A DNA stretch of 64,000 nucleotides from Staphylospora marina (GCF_003856495.1 NZ_CP034118.1:2642112-2706111), one strand, 5' to 3'. Shown: positions 35,052 to 44,606, counted from the first letter of the stretch. Notes: a model not told the origin generated them from the letters alone. Numbers and translations: made by a program.

Positions 35052-35360
35052 GATCCGGGCACGGGCACCGATGCTGGCGGGAAAAGACCGCGTTCCGTCG
35101 GGAGATCGCGCCCTCTCGGGTCTTTCCTCCACGGGAACCATCAGGCTTCCATGAAGCGAGATTCCCGAGACCGCACTCACATAACGACCCGGCCGGGACG
35201 ATCGCTGAAAGAAACGGTCGCTCAAGGAAGGGTTCCCTTTCCTGCCGGGGTACGGACCGCATGCATTCCGGCTTGAAAACAGGCAAAGACCGGCAAGGCG
35301 ACATGCCCGGCCGGCCTTCATTCGGAAGCTCCGCCTGACATGGCGGAGCTGAAGAATCTC
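35052..35360. other. gap between converging genes
   Basis: No coding signal is visible. It contains one clear hairpin, AGCTCCGCC / GGCGGAGCT (35327-35350), directly after the facing small gene, without a strong U run in either direction. Confidence 0.5.
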
Positions 35361-35594
35361 TCATTGTTTGTCGTCACCGGGAGGAGGCCCCAGTTCCGTC
35401 GACAGTTCCCGGTCGATGTTTGACGCCATCAGCGCGATCTCTTCCTTGCGCACCAGCCCCTTTTCGATGAGCAGATCCAACAGGGCCGTGAGCAACAGAC
35501 TCTGCTGGTAAAAATTCAGTTTCAGGTCCGCCAGTTGACTTCCGATCTCCAACTCCTGGAACCGATCCGGGGGGTGCCGGTGTTCACTGCCCAT
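35361..35594 (-). CDS. small hypothetical protein
   Basis: A 77-residue protein, MGSEHRHPPDRFQELEIGSQ, then a helical stretch LADLKLNFYQQSLLLTALLDLL followed by IEKGLVRKEEIALMASNIDREL. I do not recognise a family; the pattern is like small sporulation- or ribosome-associated helical proteins. The ATG at 35594 is preferred (GGGAG nine bases upstream). It faces the wal operon and diverges from htrA. Confidence 0.6.
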   Translation of the reverse strand: MGSEHRHPPDRFQELEIGSQLADLKLNFYQQSLLLTALLDLLIEKGLVRKEEIALMASNIDRELSTELGPPPGDDKQ

Positions 35595-35717
35595 GAATCC
35601 CATCTCCCAACCTGTGTTTCCATTAACCATATTTTCTATCATTCTCTTCCAATTTCCTATGTTCCATAACCGGCCTCCCCGGGAATATCAAACGTTTATG
35701 AACGGTGGCGCGTTTTG

Positions 35718-35747
35718 TTACACCAAAGAAAGCGCATTTAGTATAAT
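35718..35747 (+). promoter_or_regulatory. promoter of htrA
   Basis: A perfect TATAAT (35742-35747) lies about 150 bases before htrA. The -35 is poor: TTACAC at 18 bases or TTGTTA at 21 bases. No WalR box (two TGTWAH repeats) could be confirmed. Confidence 0.5.
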
Positions 35748-35893
35748 ACCGTTGAACCGGTTACATGCTAACCATCGGCACGGGCGCCCGGGATTCCGTC
35801 TCTCCGCCGACCTTTCTTCCCGGGCATCGGCGGCGCTCCGGCATCCCGATCGCCACCGCCGGTGATTCAAACCATCGATCAGGAGGGAACCGA

Positions 35894-37075
35894 ATGGGAT
35901 TTTATGACCAGACGGACGGACAAGCGAACCGAAAACAAACGGTCTCACCCGTTCTGATCAGCATCCTTTCCGCGGTGATCGGAGGTGCGATGGTCCTGCT
36001 TGCCATCCCGTCTCTCGTGCGCAGCGGTCTTCTCGCCCTGCCTTCCGAAGGACAATCCCCCCGGATCACCGGTCCCACGGTGTCGGCCAAGGTGCAGGTG
36101 ACCTCCACCATCACCGAAGCGGTCAAAAAGGCGCAACCGGCGATCGTGGCCATCATCAACATGAGACAATCGAATGATCCGTTCAATCCCGACATGGTCC
36201 AACAAGGCACGGGATCCGGCATCATTTTCGAAAAGTCGGGAGACAAAGCCCGGATCGTCACCAACTATCACGTCATTGAGAACGGTACCCGCCTCAAGGT
36301 GGTCCTTCCCGGAGAGGACGGGAAAAAACAGGAAGTGGACGCCCGCGTGTTGGGTTCCGATCCGATCACGGACCTGGCCGTATTGGAGATTGACGGCCGT
36401 CACGTCACCAGCGTTGCCGAATTCGGTGACTCCGACACGCTCCAAGCAGGAGAACCGGCCATCGCCATCGGCAACCCGCTCGGACTCGGACAATCCGTCT
36501 CCGTCGGTGTGATCAGCTCTCCGCGGCGGACGATCGACGTCAACGAAAACATGTCCACCGACGTCATTCAGACGGATGCCGCCATCAACCCCGGCAACAG
36601 TGGCGGAGCCCTGCTCAACATCGCCGGCCAGGTGGTGGGAATCAACACGCTCAAAATCGCCGAGAGAGGCGTGGAGGGTTTGGGATTTGCCATTCCGTCC
36701 AATGACGCCCGCCCGATCATCGAGAACCTGATTCGTCACGGCGAAGTGCCCCGCCCGTACATGGGGGTCGGACTGGTCGACCTGCAACGGCTTTCCCCCT
36801 CCGTCTGGGCCGCCCTCGATCTCCCCGACACGGTCACCGGAGGCGTGGTCGTCCGCAACGTGGATGCCGGATATCCGGCGGATCTTGCCGGACTCCGCAC
36901 CCGGGACGTGATCGTCGCGCTCGACAACCAGCCCGTCAACAACGGCTCCGAATTGCGTCGTTATCTGTACAAAAACAAGAAGATCGGGGACACCTTGAAC
37001 GTGACCTTCTACCGTGACGGTCAAAAACGCTCCACCACCATGAAACTGGTGAGAGCGCCGAGAGGGGTCGAGTGA
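35894..37075 (+). CDS. htrA: HtrA/DegP-family membrane serine protease
   Basis: A 393-residue membrane-anchored protease for misfolded extracytoplasmic proteins. It has a short cytoplasmic N-terminus, one membrane helix (about residues 20-38), a trypsin-like domain with catalytic His (TNYHVIENG), Asp (ITDLAVLEI) and Ser (NPGNSGGALLN), and one C-terminal PDZ domain (VVVRNVDAGYPADLAGLRTRD). AGGAGGG precedes the ATG. Bacillus YyxA (HtrC) occupies the same position between walJ and rlmH. Confidence 0.94.
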   Translation: MGFYDQTDGQANRKQTVSPVLISILSAVIGGAMVLLAIPSLVRSGLLALPSEGQSPRITGPTVSAKVQVTSTITEAVKKAQPAIVAIINMRQSNDPFNPDMVQQGTGSGIIFEKSGDKARIVTNYHVIENGTRLKVVLPGEDGKKQEVDARVLGSDPITDLAVLEIDGRHVTSVAEFGDSDTLQAGEPAIAIGNPLGLGQSVSVGVISSPRRTIDVNENMSTDVIQTDAAINPGNSGGALLNIAGQVVGINTLKIAERGVEGLGFAIPSNDARPIIENLIRHGEVPRPYMGVGLVDLQRLSPSVWAALDLPDTVTGGVVVRNVDAGYPADLAGLRTRDVIVALDNQPVNNGSELRRYLYKNKKIGDTLNVTFYRDGQKRSTTMKLVRAPRGVE

Positions 37076-37080
37076 TCGTC

Positions 37081-37115
37081 AAGCTCCGCCGGTCGTGCCC
37101 GGCGGAGCTTTTCCT
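37081..37115 (+). terminator. terminator of htrA
   Basis: AAGCTCCGCCGG and its exact complement around TCGTGC are followed by TTTTCC, beginning six bases after the htrA stop. Confidence 0.85.
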
Positions 37116-37217
37116 GTTCGCCGTGAAAACCGGATCCTCCCGGTCCGTCCACCCCCCATGTCCGAAAAAAGATTCCATGGTCCGGACGATGAGCCCCGGC
37201 GGCAGGGAAATGGTTTC

Positions 37218-37235
37218 TGTGGACAATGTGGATAA
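37218..37235 (+). promoter_or_regulatory. two abutting DnaA boxes
   Basis: TGTGGACAA is followed without a gap by TGTGGATAA (the perfect box), 37 bases before the CxxH/CxxC-like gene. Tandem boxes outside oriC often mark DnaA-controlled promoters or DnaA-titrating sites. Confidence 0.55.
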
Positions 37236-37271
37236 CCTATGAATAACTTTCTGTGAAATTGGAGTGAAATC

Positions 37272-37568
37272 ATGAGCCGAATTCCTGAAAAAGCCCGACA
37301 ATCCTTGGATGAGCCAACCGCGGGGGAAGCGGAAACCTCCGTTTGGTTTGCCTGTGGAGAAGATGTGGACGCCGCCCTCGATGAAGCGATCGATGCCAGC
37401 GGAACCGCCCCGGATCTGTCCCTGCTTGAAGACAGAGAAGCCGCGTCCTGTTTTTGGTGCGGCGGTCCGGCCCGCTACCGGGTGGAAGTGACGACGGAGG
37501 CGGGCCCCGGAGAAGGCGGAGGGCCGGATGCCCGCAAAGCGGTGAAGAACGGAGCGAACGCCTCATGA
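37272..37568 (+). CDS. CxxH/CxxC-type small protein, first motif altered
   Basis: A 98-residue protein located between htrA and rlmH, where Bacillales carry the CxxH/CxxC family (YyzF). The body VWFACGEDVDAALDEAID and the downstream SCFWCGGPARYRVEV match the family, but the first motif reads CGED rather than CxxH, so the histidine is missing. The C-terminal 25 residues are glycine/alanine-rich and overlap rlmH. GGAG precedes the ATG. The family probably binds a metal; function unknown. Confidence 0.7.
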   Translation: MSRIPEKARQSLDEPTAGEAETSVWFACGEDVDAALDEAIDASGTAPDLSLLEDREAASCFWCGGPARYRVEVTTEAGPGEGGGPDARKAVKNGANAS

Positions 37569-38041
37569 ACATCCGGATTGTCGCCGTGGGCAAGCTGAAG
37601 GAAAAGTACCTGAAAGCGGCTTGCGATGAATACCTGAAGCGTCTGGGGGCTTACGCGCGCGTCGAAGTGATCGAAGTGCCGGAGGAAAAGGAAGACCCCG
37701 TTCACGACGCGGACATCCGCCGACTGCTGGCCAAAGAAGGAGAACGGATCCTCCGGCACCTCCCGGAAGGAACCCGCGTCATCACCCTGGAAGTGGACGG
37801 CAAATCGTTGTCTTCCGAACAATTTGCGGAACGGCTGGATCGCCTCGCAACCTACGGTGACAGCCGGATCGCCTTCGTGATCGGCGGCTCCCACGGATTG
37901 TCCGACGATGTCCGGAAGCGGTCCGACTTCGCCCTTTCCTTTTCCGCAATGACGTTCCCTCACCAGCTGATCCGCGTGTTCCTGCTGGAGCAGATTTACC
38001 GTGCCTTCAAAATCAACCGGGGAGAGACCTACCACAAATAG
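37565..38041 (+). CDS. rlmH: 23S rRNA pseudouridine-1915 N3-methyltransferase
   Basis: A SPOUT methyltransferase of 158 residues modifying helix 69 of 23S rRNA. It has the typical MNIRIVAVGKLKEKYLKAAC start, the trefoil-knot SAM region FVIGGSHGLSDDV and the ending MTFPHQLIRVFLLEQIYRAF with a C-terminal GETYHK. The ATG overlaps the stop of the preceding gene (ATGA), so translation may be coupled; the ribosome site is weak. Confidence 0.96.
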   Translation: MNIRIVAVGKLKEKYLKAACDEYLKRLGAYARVEVIEVPEEKEDPVHDADIRRLLAKEGERILRHLPEGTRVITLEVDGKSLSSEQFAERLDRLATYGDSRIAFVIGGSHGLSDDVRKRSDFALSFSAMTFPHQLIRVFLLEQIYRAFKINRGETYHK

Positions 38042-38062
38042 CGTCTCTCCCCGTCTTTGTTT
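38018..38062 (+). terminator. terminator of rlmH
   Basis: CGGGGAGAGAC and GTCTCTCCCCG arms are followed by TCTTTGTTTT. The left arm lies in the last codons of rlmH and the stop codon falls in the loop. Confidence 0.8.
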
Positions 38063-38090
38063 TCGTGTTCCGCCCGTTTCCATCCGGTGA

Positions 38091-38126
38091 CAAAAAAACT
38101 CCGCATCCCTGAACGGGATGCGGAGA
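38091..38126 (-). terminator. terminator of purA
   Basis: Read leftward, CTCCGCATCCC and its complement around GTTCA are followed by seven T residues, about 10 bases after the purA stop. Confidence 0.9.
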
Positions 38127-38136
38127 ACGGGAACCC

Positions 38137-39423
38137 TCAAGTCCACACCGGACGGACCTGGATGGTCTGATCGCGGCTCGGTCCCACCGAGAAAATCGCC
38201 AGCGGAATCCCGGTGAGCTGCGTGATCCGTTCGATATAATGCTGAGTCTCGATCGGCAGATCATGAATGCTGGAGGCACCGGTGATGTCTTCTTTCCAGC
38301 CCGGCAACTCCTCATAGATCGGTTTGCACTTTTTCAGCATCTCCAGGTTGGCCGGATAGTGTTCGATGCGCTGCCCTTCATATTCGTAGGCCACGCAGAT
38401 TTTGACCGTATCCAGCCCGGTCAGCACGTCCAGCGAGTTGAGCGACAGACCGGTGATGCCGCTCACCCGCCGGGCATGGCGCACGACCACGCTGTCAAAC
38501 CAGCCGACACGGCGGGGCCGTCCGGTGGTGGTTCCGTATTCGCGACCGACTTCGCGGATGCGGTCACCCGTTTCGTCCTGCAGCTCCGTCGGGAACGGTC
38601 CGTCTCCGACCCGCGTGGTGTAGGCCTTGGCGACGCCGATCACCTGATGGATCTTGGTGGGGCCCACGCCGGAACCGATGCAGACTCCGCCGGCCACCGG
38701 ATTGGACGAGGTGACGAACGGATAGGTTCCCTGGTCGATGTCCAGCATGACGCCTTGGGCGCCTTCGAACAACACCCGTTTGCCTTGATCAATGGCATCA
38801 TTCAGCACGACCGACGTGTCCGTGACGTAAGGACGCATCCGCTCGGCCGCCTCCAGATACGGACCGTAAATCTCCTCAAAGGTGAACCCCTGTTCCCCGT
38901 ACAGATTTTCGAGGATCCGGTTTTTCGTCTCCAGGTTCTTTTTCAGTTTCGCCGCGAACAGATCCTTGTCCATCAGGTCGGCGACCCGGATTCCCGTTCG
39001 GGCTGCCTTGTCCATGTATGCCGGACCGATCCCCTTGCCGGTGGTCCCGATTTTGGCCGAGCCCTTCTGCTTCTCCTCCGCCAGATCGAGGCGAAGGTGA
39101 TACGGCATGATCACGTGGGCACGGTCGGAGATGCGCAGGTTTTCCGTGGAAATCCCCTGAGCATGCAGTTCATCCAACTCCCGGACCAGTGCATCCGGAT
39201 TGATCACCATGCCGTTTCCCAGCACACAAATCTTGTCCCTGTAGAAGATCCCGGACGGAATCATGTGCAGTTTGTAACGGGTTCCTCCGAAGACGATGGT
39301 GTGACCCGCGTTGTTCCCTCCCTGGTAACGGGCGACGACTTCCGCCCGCTCAGCCAGAAAGTCGGTGATTTTCCCTTTTCCTTCATCGCCCCATTGGGTG
39401 CCGACGACAACCACGGTGGACAT
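38137..39423 (-). CDS. purA: adenylosuccinate synthetase
   Basis: Makes adenylosuccinate from IMP, aspartate and GTP, the first step from IMP to AMP. The 428 residues include the phosphate loop [15 protein letters not shown], the IMP loop QGGNNAGHT, catalytic Asp/His within these loops, [12 protein letters not shown] and the GTP/aspartate region [13 protein letters not shown]. The ATG at 39423 follows GGGGGA. It has its own promoter, PurR-like boxes and terminator. Confidence 0.97.
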   Translation of the reverse strand: MSTVVVVGTQWGDEGKGKITDFLAERAEVVARYQGGNNAGHTIVFGGTRYKLHMIPSGIFYRDKICVLGNGMVINPDALVRELDELHAQGISTENLRISDRAHVIMPYHLRLDLAEEKQKGSAKIGTTGKGIGPAYMDKAARTGIRVADLMDKDLFAAKLKKNLETKNRILENLYGEQGFTFEEIYGPYLEAAERMRPYVTDTSVVLNDAIDQGKRVLFEGAQGVMLDIDQGTYPFVTSSNPVAGGVCIGSGVGPTKIHQVIGVAKAYTTRVGDGPFPTELQDETGDRIREVGREYGTTTGRPRRVGWFDSVVVRHARRVSGITGLSLNSLDVLTGLDTVKICVAYEYEGQRIEHYPANLEMLKKCKPIYEELPGWKEDITGASSIHDLPIETQHYIERITQLTGIPLAIFSVGPSRDQTIQVRPVWT

Positions 39424-39482
39424 GGATCGATCCCCCTCAAGCGGCTCCTGACTTCCGCACTTTCGTTTCAAAGACCACGCTC

Positions 39483-39511
39483 ATTGTAGCAACAGGATCC
39501 GGGAATGTCAA
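39483..39511 (-). promoter_or_regulatory. sigma-A promoter of purA
   Basis: Read leftward, TTGACA (perfect) and TACAAT are separated by 17 bases, about 60 bases before the purA start. Confidence 0.8.
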
Positions 39512-39512
39512 C

Positions 39513-39556
39513 AAAGACGAACATTCACGAAAATTACCGATCCATTGTTCGATGCG
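39513..39556. promoter_or_regulatory. paired PurBox-like sites upstream of purA
   Basis: Core CGAACATT on the plus strand (39518-39525) faces CGAACAAT on the minus strand (39544-39551). PurR of Bacillus binds two inverted boxes (AWWWCCGAACWWT) at about this spacing. Flanking bases match only partly. The pair sits directly upstream of the purA -35 element. Confidence 0.45.
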
Positions 39557-39580
39557 ATTGTCCGGCCGACATCCCCCGAA

Positions 39581-39607
39581 AAACAAAAGGCCGGCTCCGT
39601 GCCGGCC
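39581..39607 (-). terminator. terminator of dnaB
   Basis: Read leftward, GGCCGGC and GCCGGCC around a five-base loop are followed by TTTTGTTTTT, 12 bases after the dnaB stop. Confidence 0.85.
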
Positions 39608-39618
39608 ATGGGAGCGGA

Positions 39619-40968
39619 TCATTCGGGAATCCCCGAATTTCGAATCTCCAGGCTGAGAAATTTGGCATAGTTTTTCAGGAACAAGAGTTCCACCTTGCCG
39701 ACGGGACCGTTCCGTTGCTTCCCGATGATCAGTTCCGCGATGTTTTTCTTCTCCGATTCCTCGTTGTAATAATCATCCCTGTACAGAAAACACACCATGT
39801 CGGCATCCTGCTCGATCGACCCCGATTCCCTGAGGTCCGAAAGCATCGGCCGCTTGTCCTGCCGCTGCTCCACGGCGCGCGAGAGCTGGGACAGCGCGAT
39901 GATCGGCACGTCGAATTCCCGGGCCATCAGCTTGAGCGAACGGGAAATCTCGGAAATCTCCTGCTGCCTGCTCTCCCGGCCGCGTCCGGTGATCAGCTGC
40001 AGATAGTCGATCACCACCAGATCCAATCCATGTTCCGCCTGGAGCCGTCGCAGTTTCGCGCGGATATCAAACACGGTGACGCCCGGAGTGTCGTCGATGA
40101 AGACGGGAGCTTCACTGAGCGCGCTCATCGCCATGGTCAGCTTTTCCCAGTCCTCTTCGTCCAGATTGCCGGTCCGGAACGCCTGTGCGTCGATGTTGCC
40201 TTCCGACGCCAGCATCCGCATGACCAGCTGGGACGCCGACATCTCCAGACTGAAAATGGCCACGGTTTTCCCCTGACGAACGGCCACGTTTTGCGCCAGA
40301 TTGAGGGCGAAGGCCGTTTTCCCCATGCTCGGCCGGGCGGCCAGAATGATCAATTCGGAACCTTTCAGGCCGGACGTCATCTTGTCGAAATCGACGAAGC
40401 CCGTGGGAATGCCGCTGATGCCGGTCTTGTTGAAATGCTGGGCCTCGATCTGCTCATAGGATTCCATCAGCACGTCACGGATGGACACGAAACCGGCTCC
40501 CTTGATCCGCCGCTGGGAAATCTCCAGAATGCGTCGCTCCGCGTCGTTCAGGAGTTCCCCCAGCTCCTCCCCGCCCGCATAACCGCTGGCGGCGATCTGG
40601 GTGGCAGTGCGGATCAACCGGCGCAAGATCGCTTTTTCTTCCACGATTCGGGCATAGTAGTCCGCGTTGGCCGCCGTGGGGACCGCCGTGGACAGCTCGG
40701 TCAGGTATGACAATCCGCCCGTCTCTTCCAACCATTTGCGGTCCCTGAGTTCCGCGGTCAGGGTCACCAGGTCGACGGGTTCTCCCCGTTCCGCCAATTC
40801 CACCATCACCTGAAACAGTTTTTGGTGGGACTGCCGGTAAAAATCCTCCGGGCGAATCCGTTCCGTCACCTGATAAATGACGGAAGGCTCCAGGAAAATC
40901 GACCCCAACACCGCCTGCTCCGCTTCCAGGCTGTGCGGCGGCAGACGGTCGGCGAACAGCTCGCTCAC
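39619..40968 (-). CDS. dnaB: replicative DNA helicase
   Basis: Hexameric helicase of the replication fork (DnaC in Bacillus nomenclature), 449 residues. The N-terminal domain starts LPPHSLEAEQAVLGSIFLEP; the RecA-like motor has Walker A ARPSMGKTAFAL at about 200, Walker B LDLVVIDYLQL at about 305, and the arginine-finger region SGSIEQDADMVCFLYRDDYY (one intein-prone loop intact). A GTG at 40968 is chosen (GGAGG seven bases upstream). It lies downstream of gdpP and rplI, as in Bacillus. Confidence 0.97.
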   Translation of the reverse strand: MSELFADRLPPHSLEAEQAVLGSIFLEPSVIYQVTERIRPEDFYRQSHQKLFQVMVELAERGEPVDLVTLTAELRDRKWLEETGGLSYLTELSTAVPTAANADYYARIVEEKAILRRLIRTATQIAASGYAGGEELGELLNDAERRILEISQRRIKGAGFVSIRDVLMESYEQIEAQHFNKTGISGIPTGFVDFDKMTSGLKGSELIILAARPSMGKTAFALNLAQNVAVRQGKTVAIFSLEMSASQLVMRMLASEGNIDAQAFRTGNLDEEDWEKLTMAMSALSEAPVFIDDTPGVTVFDIRAKLRRLQAEHGLDLVVIDYLQLITGRGRESRQQEISEISRSLKLMAREFDVPIIALSQLSRAVEQRQDKRPMLSDLRESGSIEQDADMVCFLYRDDYYNEESEKKNIAELIIGKQRNGPVGKVELLFLKNYAKFLSLEIRNSGIPE

Positions 40969-40989
40969 GTTTCTCCCTCCCTTCTTCCG

Positions 40990-41020
40990 GAAAAAAAGCA
41001 CCCCGGCGGACCGGGGTGAT
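40990..41020 (-). terminator. hairpin between rplI and dnaB
   Basis: Read leftward, CACCCCGG and CCGGGGTG around TCCG are followed by CTTTTTTT. It may attenuate transcription from gdpP-rplI into dnaB. Confidence 0.8.
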
Positions 41021-41038
41021 CACCGGTTGTTTCCCGAT

Positions 41039-41485
41039 TCACTCTTCCACGACATGAACGGACAACGTGGCGGTCACTTCCGGATGAAGTTTCACCGGAA
41101 CCTTGGTCACGCCCAGCGAGCGAATCGGCTCGCCGAGCTGGATTTTTTTCTTGTCCACGTCCAGGTTGTGCTGTTGCTTCAGCGCCTGGCTGATCTGTTT
41201 GGACGTGATCGAGCCGAAGACGCGTCCTCCTTCTCCGGCACGGGTGGTGAGACGAACGGTCAATTGGTTCAATTTCTCGCCGAGTTCTTTCGCCTTCTTC
41301 AACTCTTCTTCTTTTTTGCGCTCCTCACGCTGCTTCCGGTCCTTCAGCGCGTTCAGGTTGCCGTCCGTGGCGGGAATGGCCAGCTTTCTCGGAATCAGGA
41401 AATTGCGGGCATACCCCTCGGACACTTCCTTGACTTCCCCTTTTTTGCCCGTTCCTTTCACATCCGCCAGCAAGATCACTTTCAT
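41039..41485 (-). CDS. rplI: 50S ribosomal protein L9
   Basis: A 148-residue two-domain protein that stabilises the L1-stalk side of the large subunit. [21 protein letters not shown] and [17 protein letters not shown] form the rRNA-binding N-domain, followed by the long connecting helix rich in Lys/Glu and a C-domain ending [11 protein letters not shown]. Its start overlaps the gdpP stop by four bases. Confidence 0.97.
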   Translation of the reverse strand: MKVILLADVKGTGKKGEVKEVSEGYARNFLIPRKLAIPATDGNLNALKDRKQREERKKEEELKKAKELGEKLNQLTVRLTTRAGEGGRVFGSITSKQISQALKQQHNLDVDKKKIQLGEPIRSLGVTKVPVKLHPEVTATLSVHVVEE

Positions 41486-43452
41486 TTCTCCATCCCCCCG
41501 GATTCCAAATTCTCTTTGAGCACTTCCACCAGCCGGCTTTTGACATCCGCGGGTGACATCCCCTTGAACTGACAGGCCGCGTTGGTGAGGTGCCCTCCTC
41601 CTCCCAACTCTTCCATGATGAGCTGCACGTTCAACTCTCCCTGCGACCGGGCGCTGACGGCCACTTTTCCGTCATCCCGCAGGGCGATCACAAATGATGC
41701 GCGGATGCCCTGCATGTTCAGAAGCGTGTCGGCCGCCTGGGCGATGAGCAGTTGATCGTAGACTTCGTCGTCGCCGCCCGTGGCCACGGCGATGTCGCCG
41801 AACAGGATGTGGGTGTTTTTGATCAATTCGGCCCGTCTCACGTACTGGTCCAGATCCTCCTTGAGCAGGGACTGGACCATCATCAGGTCGGCCCCGTGCC
41901 GCCTCAGATAGGAAGCCGCCTCGAAGGTCCGGGATCCGGCCCGGAACGCGAAGTTCTTTGTATCGACGACAATGCCGGCCAAAAGCGCCGTCGCCTCCAG
42001 GGTATCCATCGACAATCGTTTCTCCTGGTATTGCAAAAGCTCGGTGACCAATTCGCTCGTCGAGGACGCATAAGGTTCCAAATAGACCAATACGGCATCT
42101 TTGACGAAATCTTCCCCCCGGCGGTGATGATCAATCACCACGATCCGACCGGCCTTCTCCAGAATGCGCGGGTCGATGGCCAAAGACGGTTTGTGCGTGT
42201 CCACCAACACCACCAGCGTCTCCGGATCATCCGCCCAAGCCAGTGCCTTGTCGGGCGCCACGAGGGCGTCCCCGAGGTATTCGTGCTGCCGGATGGCGGC
42301 CACCAGCCGTTCGATCGAGGGGTTTTCCTCATCCAGCACGATAAAGGCTTCGCAATCGTGAAGCCTGGCGAACTTGACCACACCGATCGCCGCCCCGAGC
42401 GCGTCCATGTCGGGCTGCGTGTGGCCCATCACCAGAACGCGGTTGCTGTCCCGGATCAGGTTGCTCATGGCGTGGGAAATCACGCGCGCCTTCACCCGTG
42501 TCCGTTTCTCCACCGCGTTGGTCTTTCCTCCGAAGAACACCAATTGTTCATCTTTCTGAACCGCCGCCTGATCCCCGCCGCGGGCCAGAGCCACATCCAG
42601 CGCCGCCTGGGCGTTTTGCGCCCGTTCCAACAGGGTGTTTCCCCAGCTGGAAGCGCCGATGCTGAGCGTGATGGGAATCTTGTTTTGCCGGGTGATCTCC
42701 CGCACCACATCCAGGATCTCGAATTTGGAACGGATCAGCTTTTCGAGGGATGCCTGGCGGGTCACAAAAAACATCTTGTCCGTGTCAATTCGTTTCAAGG
42801 TGATGTCATGCTCACGCGCCCATTTGGAAATGGCTCCGGTCACGTTGGACAGAAGCAGGGTGCTTTCCTGGTCGGACAACCCTTGCCCCGATTCATCGAA
42901 GTTGTCCAGATGAACGAATCCGAGAACGGTCCGTTCGTCCTCGATCTCTTGCCGCAGCTCCTCCACGCGCGTGATGTCACGAAAATAGAAGAGGCGTTCC
43001 TCCTCCTGACGAATCACCTGATAGATTCTCTCACCGATCTTCACCGTCCAGGGCCGGTCCGGATCATCGGGTTCCTTTTTCAACTCCGGAAAGACTTCCT
43101 CCAAAGGCATCCCGATCCATTTTCCGCGCCCGACCATTTCCTGGACATACGGATTGTGCCACTCGATGCGCCCGTCCCGGTCATGGAGCACGATTCCCAC
43201 CGGAAGACGGTGCATGGCCGTTTGTCCGGCACTTTTCACCCGTTCCGAGAGCGTGGAGACATATTCGGTGAAATCTCTCCGAAAAGCCCGTTCCGCACGG
43301 TAAATCACACCGGCCAGAACCGTGAAAAACACCAGCCCCACGACTCCGTACTCCCAACGGTATGTGGACAAAAGGGCGATCAACACCAAGCTGAAACACA
43401 TCGCAAAAATCATGTGATAGCCGTGCCAGCGCTGTATGACGAATTTCGGCAT
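41482..43452 (-). CDS. gdpP: cyclic-di-AMP phosphodiesterase
   Basis: Degrades c-di-AMP at the membrane. The 656-residue protein has two N-terminal helices (about residues 12-50), a PAS domain ([20 protein letters not shown]), a degenerate GGDEF domain (SIGASSWG in place of an active site) and the DHH/DHHA1 phosphodiesterase: [30 protein letters not shown] and [18 protein letters not shown] precedes the ATG. The gdpP-rplI-dnaB order matches Bacillus; the usual yybS gene upstream is absent. Confidence 0.96.
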   Translation of the reverse strand: MPKFVIQRWHGYHMIFAMCFSLVLIALLSTYRWEYGVVGLVFFTVLAGVIYRAERAFRRDFTEYVSTLSERVKSAGQTAMHRLPVGIVLHDRDGRIEWHNPYVQEMVGRGKWIGMPLEEVFPELKKEPDDPDRPWTVKIGERIYQVIRQEEERLFYFRDITRVEELRQEIEDERTVLGFVHLDNFDESGQGLSDQESTLLLSNVTGAISKWAREHDITLKRIDTDKMFFVTRQASLEKLIRSKFEILDVVREITRQNKIPITLSIGASSWGNTLLERAQNAQAALDVALARGGDQAAVQKDEQLVFFGGKTNAVEKRTRVKARVISHAMSNLIRDSNRVLVMGHTQPDMDALGAAIGVVKFARLHDCEAFIVLDEENPSIERLVAAIRQHEYLGDALVAPDKALAWADDPETLVVLVDTHKPSLAIDPRILEKAGRIVVIDHHRRGEDFVKDAVLVYLEPYASSTSELVTELLQYQEKRLSMDTLEATALLAGIVVDTKNFAFRAGSRTFEAASYLRRHGADLMMVQSLLKEDLDQYVRRAELIKNTHILFGDIAVATGGDDEVYDQLLIAQAADTLLNMQGIRASFVIALRDDGKVAVSARSQGELNVQLIMEELGGGGHLTNAACQFKGMSPADVKSRLVEVLKENLESGGMEK

Positions 43453-43832
43453 ATCAATCCCCTCAAACTGGATGCTCGCGGTTCTGACCTGTCATGACCA
43501 AGCCATTACTCATTATTTTACCCCAGATCTTCCCGTGGGCAACTGCCCCCGGCTGCGCGCCTTTTTTCCGTCACGGACAAACCGGACGCAAACGGCGGAA
43601 GACAAAGAAAAAGGCGAAACCCCTTGGGAATCGCCCGCAAACGCGGAGTCATGTTCCCGGTCATCGCCCAAGCCTTCGTTTTCCCTTGTCATCTCCCCGG
43701 CGACCGTTGATGGGGAATTCCCGACCCGGCGAAGACGGCGTTGGCCGCCCGAATGTGCCGGCGCCAATCTCCCGCAGGGAGCAACCCCCCCGCGTTCGCG
43801 ACGGTGTCAGATCCCGCCGGATTCCCCGCGGT
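43453..43832. other. 380-base gap upstream of gdpP
   Basis: No coding signal on either strand. An AT-rich patch near 43500-43525 (leftward GGTAAAATAATGAG) may hold the gdpP promoter, but no convincing -35 is seen. Confidence 0.4.
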
Positions 43833-44144
43833 TCACCGTTTGCTCACGTATTCATCCAGGGCGGACAAATCGCCATACCATTCTTCCAGTTGGTGACCGT
43901 TTTGCGCCAGGTCCCTCGCCTTGTGAACGACCGCCTGATCCAGTTCACGAAAGGAAAAGCCCATTCGCCGGGCCAAAACATAAATGGAAATCACCAGTCC
44001 GGAAAGACTGTCGATCATCGCGCTCTGGCTGGCGTGGTGGATTCCCTTGAACAAGCTGGCGACTTGGTCGAGGATCTCCGTTTTCAGCCAATCGACCACC
44101 TTGATGCTTTTGGCAAATTGGATTCCGCGTTCCGGCCGGCTCAT
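43833..44144 (-). CDS. MazG-like family protein
   Basis: A 103-residue all-helical protein similar to the small MazG-like family of Bacilli: RPERGIQFAKSIKVVDWLKT, EILDQVASLFKGIH, LSGLVISIYVLARRMGFSF. True MazG pyrophosphatases carry EEXXE metal sites, which are not evident here, so catalytic activity is doubtful. GGAGTGG precedes the ATG at 44144. It stands alone between gdpP and the rpsF operon. Confidence 0.75.
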   Translation of the reverse strand: MSRPERGIQFAKSIKVVDWLKTEILDQVASLFKGIHHASQSAMIDSLSGLVISIYVLARRMGFSFRELDQAVVHKARDLAQNGHQLEEWYGDLSALDEYVSKR

Positions 44145-44256
44145 TGGGTCCACTCCTTCTCCGTTCTTTCCACACATCCAATTCCTGGAGAGGATTCCAC
44201 AATGAACCATTCTTTTCCTGCCTTCGGGAAAAAAAGAGCGGGGACGCTGATAGCAG

Positions 44257-44312
44257 AAAGGGATTTCAGGAGGGTTTCCGGAGTCGTCCGGTTCTCCCTG
44301 AAATCCCTTTTC
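44257..44312 (-). terminator. terminator of the rpsF-ssb-rpsR operon
   Basis: AAAGGGATTTCAGG pairs with its exact complement 26 bases away, with an inner CCGGA/TCCGG hairpin; read leftward it ends CCCTTTCTG. It lies about 65 bases after rpsR. Confidence 0.8.
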
Positions 44313-44378
44313 GCTCTTTGACCGAAGGCGACCGTTCGGCCGGACCGGCGAACGATCCGGGTCAGGCGGCCGGGGCCA

Positions 44379-44606
44379 TCAGTCGTTGGTGTACGGCAGG
44401 AGAGCCATTTGGCGGGCTCTCTTGATCGCACGGGTCAGCTGACGCTGATATTTGGAGCTGGTGCCGGTCACGCGGCGCGGCAGGATTTTTCCGCGCTCGC
44501 TGATGAACTTGCGCAGCAGATCCACATCTTTGTAGTCGATGTAGTCGATCTTGTTGACCGTGAAATAACACACCTTGCGGCGCTTGTTTCCGCGGCGACG
44601 AGCCAT
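44379..44606 (-). CDS. rpsR: 30S ribosomal protein S18
   Basis: A 75-residue platform protein that pairs with S6. It has the conserved [21 protein letters not shown] and [24 protein letters not shown] signature (here [20 protein letters not shown]), ending [13 protein letters not shown] precedes the ATG. It is the last gene of the rpsF-ssb-rpsR operon. Confidence 0.97.
   Translation of the reverse strand: MARRRGNKRRKVCYFTVNKIDYIDYKDVDLLRKFISERGKILPRRVTGTSSKYQRQLTRAIKRARQMALLPYTND

Noticed and set aside
35714..35731. WalR box upstream of htrA
   Set aside because: One TGTTAC is present but the second repeat at the required spacing is absent.
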